Source of the DNA: an uncultured Lachnospiraceae bacterium
Lineage (GTDB): Bacteria > Bacillota > Clostridia > Lachnospirales > Lachnospiraceae
NCBI GenBank assembly: GCA_900550285.1
Contig: URRW01000031.1
Span: forward strand, 1 to 30,849
Length of the DNA: 30,849 nt
Direction of reading: 5' to 3'
Each line of letters begins with the position of its first letter. Within the stretch, counting starts at the first letter, position 1. Shown here piece by piece: positions 29,510-30,849 of this stretch. Made by a program: the position numbers and the translations under genes. The notes below the pieces were generated by a model. That model had not been told where the DNA came from. It saw only the letters and a program-made list of their open reading frames with translations, and made no database searches.

Positions 29510-30849
29510 GGAGAAAAGGGTTCCGGAAAAGAGAAAACGGGCGGTATGGCTGCTGACTTTTGCGGCGGCAGCCGGAATTGTCCTCCTTGGATTTTTGCTG
29601 TGGAAAAACGGCGCGTTTTTGCCGCGATGGGTTTCGTGGGAGAACCGTATGGTGCAGGAGGCGGAGGGAGGATACCGGGTCGAGGCAAAAAGCCGTCGGG
29701 CATATGTTTTTTATGGAGGAAAAGAAATCTGGCGCTCGCCGCGGGAGTATAAAGTTCAGGATGTGATGTCCTGTGATATGGATTCTGACGGGCAGGAGGA
29801 GCTGGTGATTTTATGCTGGAAGATCGGGCGGTTCGGGAAGCATAAGCCTTTCTGGATCAAAGAGGACGAAAAAAAGTGGTCGCAGCATCTTTTTGTATAT
29901 GAGTATGCAGGAGAGGATATAAGACCCAAATGGATGTCGTCTTACATGGGAGTGGATGCGGCGGCAATGTCGGCGTTTGAAAGCGCCGGCGGGCGGACGG
30001 GCATTCTTCTGACTGACCCGGCAGGAGAGACAAGCCTGTGGGTCTGGGATTCGTGGGGCTTTTCCCGGCAGGAAACGGAGGTGTCCTTTGCGGTATTCGG
30101 GGATCTGATCGCGCATGAGCCGATCTGGCGTTACGGGCTTTCGGAGGGCTTTGGGTTTCTGTTTGAAAATTTTACGGAAGTGCTGGAAAAAACAGATGTG
30201 GCGGTGATCAATCAGGAAACGCCGCTGACGGCTGATCCGGGACAATACAGCGATTATCCGAGATTTGGAACGCCCGGTCAGGTGGGGGAGGCAATCGCAG
30301 CGGCGGGCTTTGATGCAGTGACCTGCGCGACAAACCATATGCTTGACCTGGGAGCGGAAGGAGCGCTTTTTACACGGGATTTTTTTGAGGAAAGGGGCGT
30401 GCGCTGTCTGGGGATAGGAGAAGAAAAGCCCTATGCGCTGCTTGTTAAAAACGGGATCCGGTTTGCGCTGTTTAATGCTTCCTATGGGACAAACGGGATG
30501 CCTGCGCCGGAGGATATGCCGGGGCTGATCCATCTTTTAGAGGATGAGGGGAAGATCCGTGCAGATTTGGAAAAGGCGCGCAAAGAAGCGGATTTTGTGA
30601 TCGTATTTGCCCACTGGGGCACGGAAAATGCAGCAGAGCCGGATGCCTTTCAGAAAAAATGGGCGGAGATATTTTTGGAGGAGCAGGTGGATGTGGTCGT
30701 TGGAACCCATCCCCATAGGCTGCAGCCGTACGAGCTTTTGACAGATGGAAGCGGACATGAAACGCTTATTTTTTATTCCATCGGGAATTTTTTGAGCGCC
30801 CAGCCGGAAAAAAGCTGTGAAAAAGGCGGGATGGCATCCTTTACTGTGT
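29502..30849 (+). CDS. CapA family protein (poly-gamma-glutamate-type metallophosphoesterase fold), 3' end outside window
   Basis: An incomplete protein, at least 449 residues. ATG 29502 lies inside the end of the DUF3160 gene. A membrane anchor (AVWLLTFAAAAGIVLLGFLLW) is followed by a ~150-residue beta domain with DMDSDGQEELVI, a VCBS/EF-hand-like calcium loop. From about residue 195 the CapA fold is seen: VFGDLIAHEP, INQETPLTADP, CATNHMLDLG, VIVFAHWGTEN, VVVGTHPHRLQP and IFYSIGNFL. CapA proteins are linked to cell-surface poly-gamma-glutamate or related carbohydrate metabolism; no PgsB/C genes are here. The window ends within the fold. Confidence 0.88.
   Translation, partial: MNKEKRVPEKRKRAVWLLTFAAAAGIVLLGFLLWKNGAFLPRWVSWENRMVQEAEGGYRVEAKSRRAYVFYGGKEIWRSPREYKVQDVMSCDMDSDGQEELVILCWKIGRFGKHKPFWIKEDEKKWSQHLFVYEYAGEDIRPKWMSSYMGVDAAAMSAFESAGGRTGILLTDPAGETSLWVWDSWGFSRQETEVSFAVFGDLIAHEPIWRYGLSEGFGFLFENFTEVLEKTDVAVINQETPLTADPGQYSDYPRFGTPGQVGEAIAAAGFDAVTCATNHMLDLGAEGALFTRDFFEERGVRCLGIGEEKPYALLVKNGIRFALFNASYGTNGMPAPEDMPGLIHLLEDEGKIRADLEKARKEADFVIVFAHWGTENAAEPDAFQKKWAEIFLEEQVDVVVGTHPHRLQPYELLTDGSGHETLIFYSIGNFLSAQPEKSCEKGGMASFTV

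Overview
The window looks like a chromosomal segment of a Lachnospiraceae-type gut Firmicute (order Clostridiales/Eubacteriales). Nearly all genes have strong AGGAGG-type ribosome binding sites. Promoters are sigma-A like, and intrinsic terminators are GC hairpins with T runs. The gene families (YkgJ, the TIGR03916/TIGR03915 pair, CD3324, DUF6142-like, DUF3160, CapA) are typical of that group. Assignment to family level is inference; no rRNA or taxonomic marker is present.

Region by region. 1-111: 3' part of a tRNA-Lys gene and its terminator. 176-838: YkgJ-like Cys-cluster protein. 895-5820: a putative DNA-repair operon preceded by two LexA-like boxes, containing a radical SAM protein, its TIGR03915 partner, an HPr-like protein without the phospho-histidine, and a PD-(D/E)XK nuclease fused to an Fe-S (XPD/DinG-like) helicase. 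Endonuclease IV (nfo) converges on it with a 4-bp gap, so about 5.8 kb is a repair island. 7048-9190: GH13 alpha-glucosidase/amylase-type enzyme and CutC, convergent around a long hairpin. 9516-9821: tiny lipoprotein with Thr-Glu repeats. 10126-13134: Fkp-type bifunctional fucokinase/GDP-fucose pyrophosphorylase. 13362-15981: cadmium/zinc resistance operon (separate HMA chaperone, P1B ATPase, CadC-like ArsR repressor) with a clear ArsR-type operator. 16166-17014: DegV fatty-acid binding protein. 17121-21554: CD3324-family regulator behind a possible leader peptide, then a markedly AT-rich heterodimeric ABC exporter pair flanked by very small or broken ORFs, probably acquired. 21600-23577: Rpn-type nuclease that seems internally shortened, then two lipoproteins that may be related. 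23727-26978: pyrE operon with two small membrane proteins and an M29-like metallo-aminopeptidase. 27230-30849: DUF3160 lipoprotein overlapping a CapA-family protein that runs off the end.

Things that stand out: the twin LexA boxes before the repair operon; a three-copy palindromic intergenic repeat always placed just after a terminator; a leader with a 25-codon ORF and mutually exclusive stems before the CD3324 gene; a cluster of DnaA-box-like sequences before the GH13 gene; and the AT-rich ABC exporter island with small peptide ORFs whose substrate is unknown. All gene functions are from reading protein motifs by eye; no database search was run.
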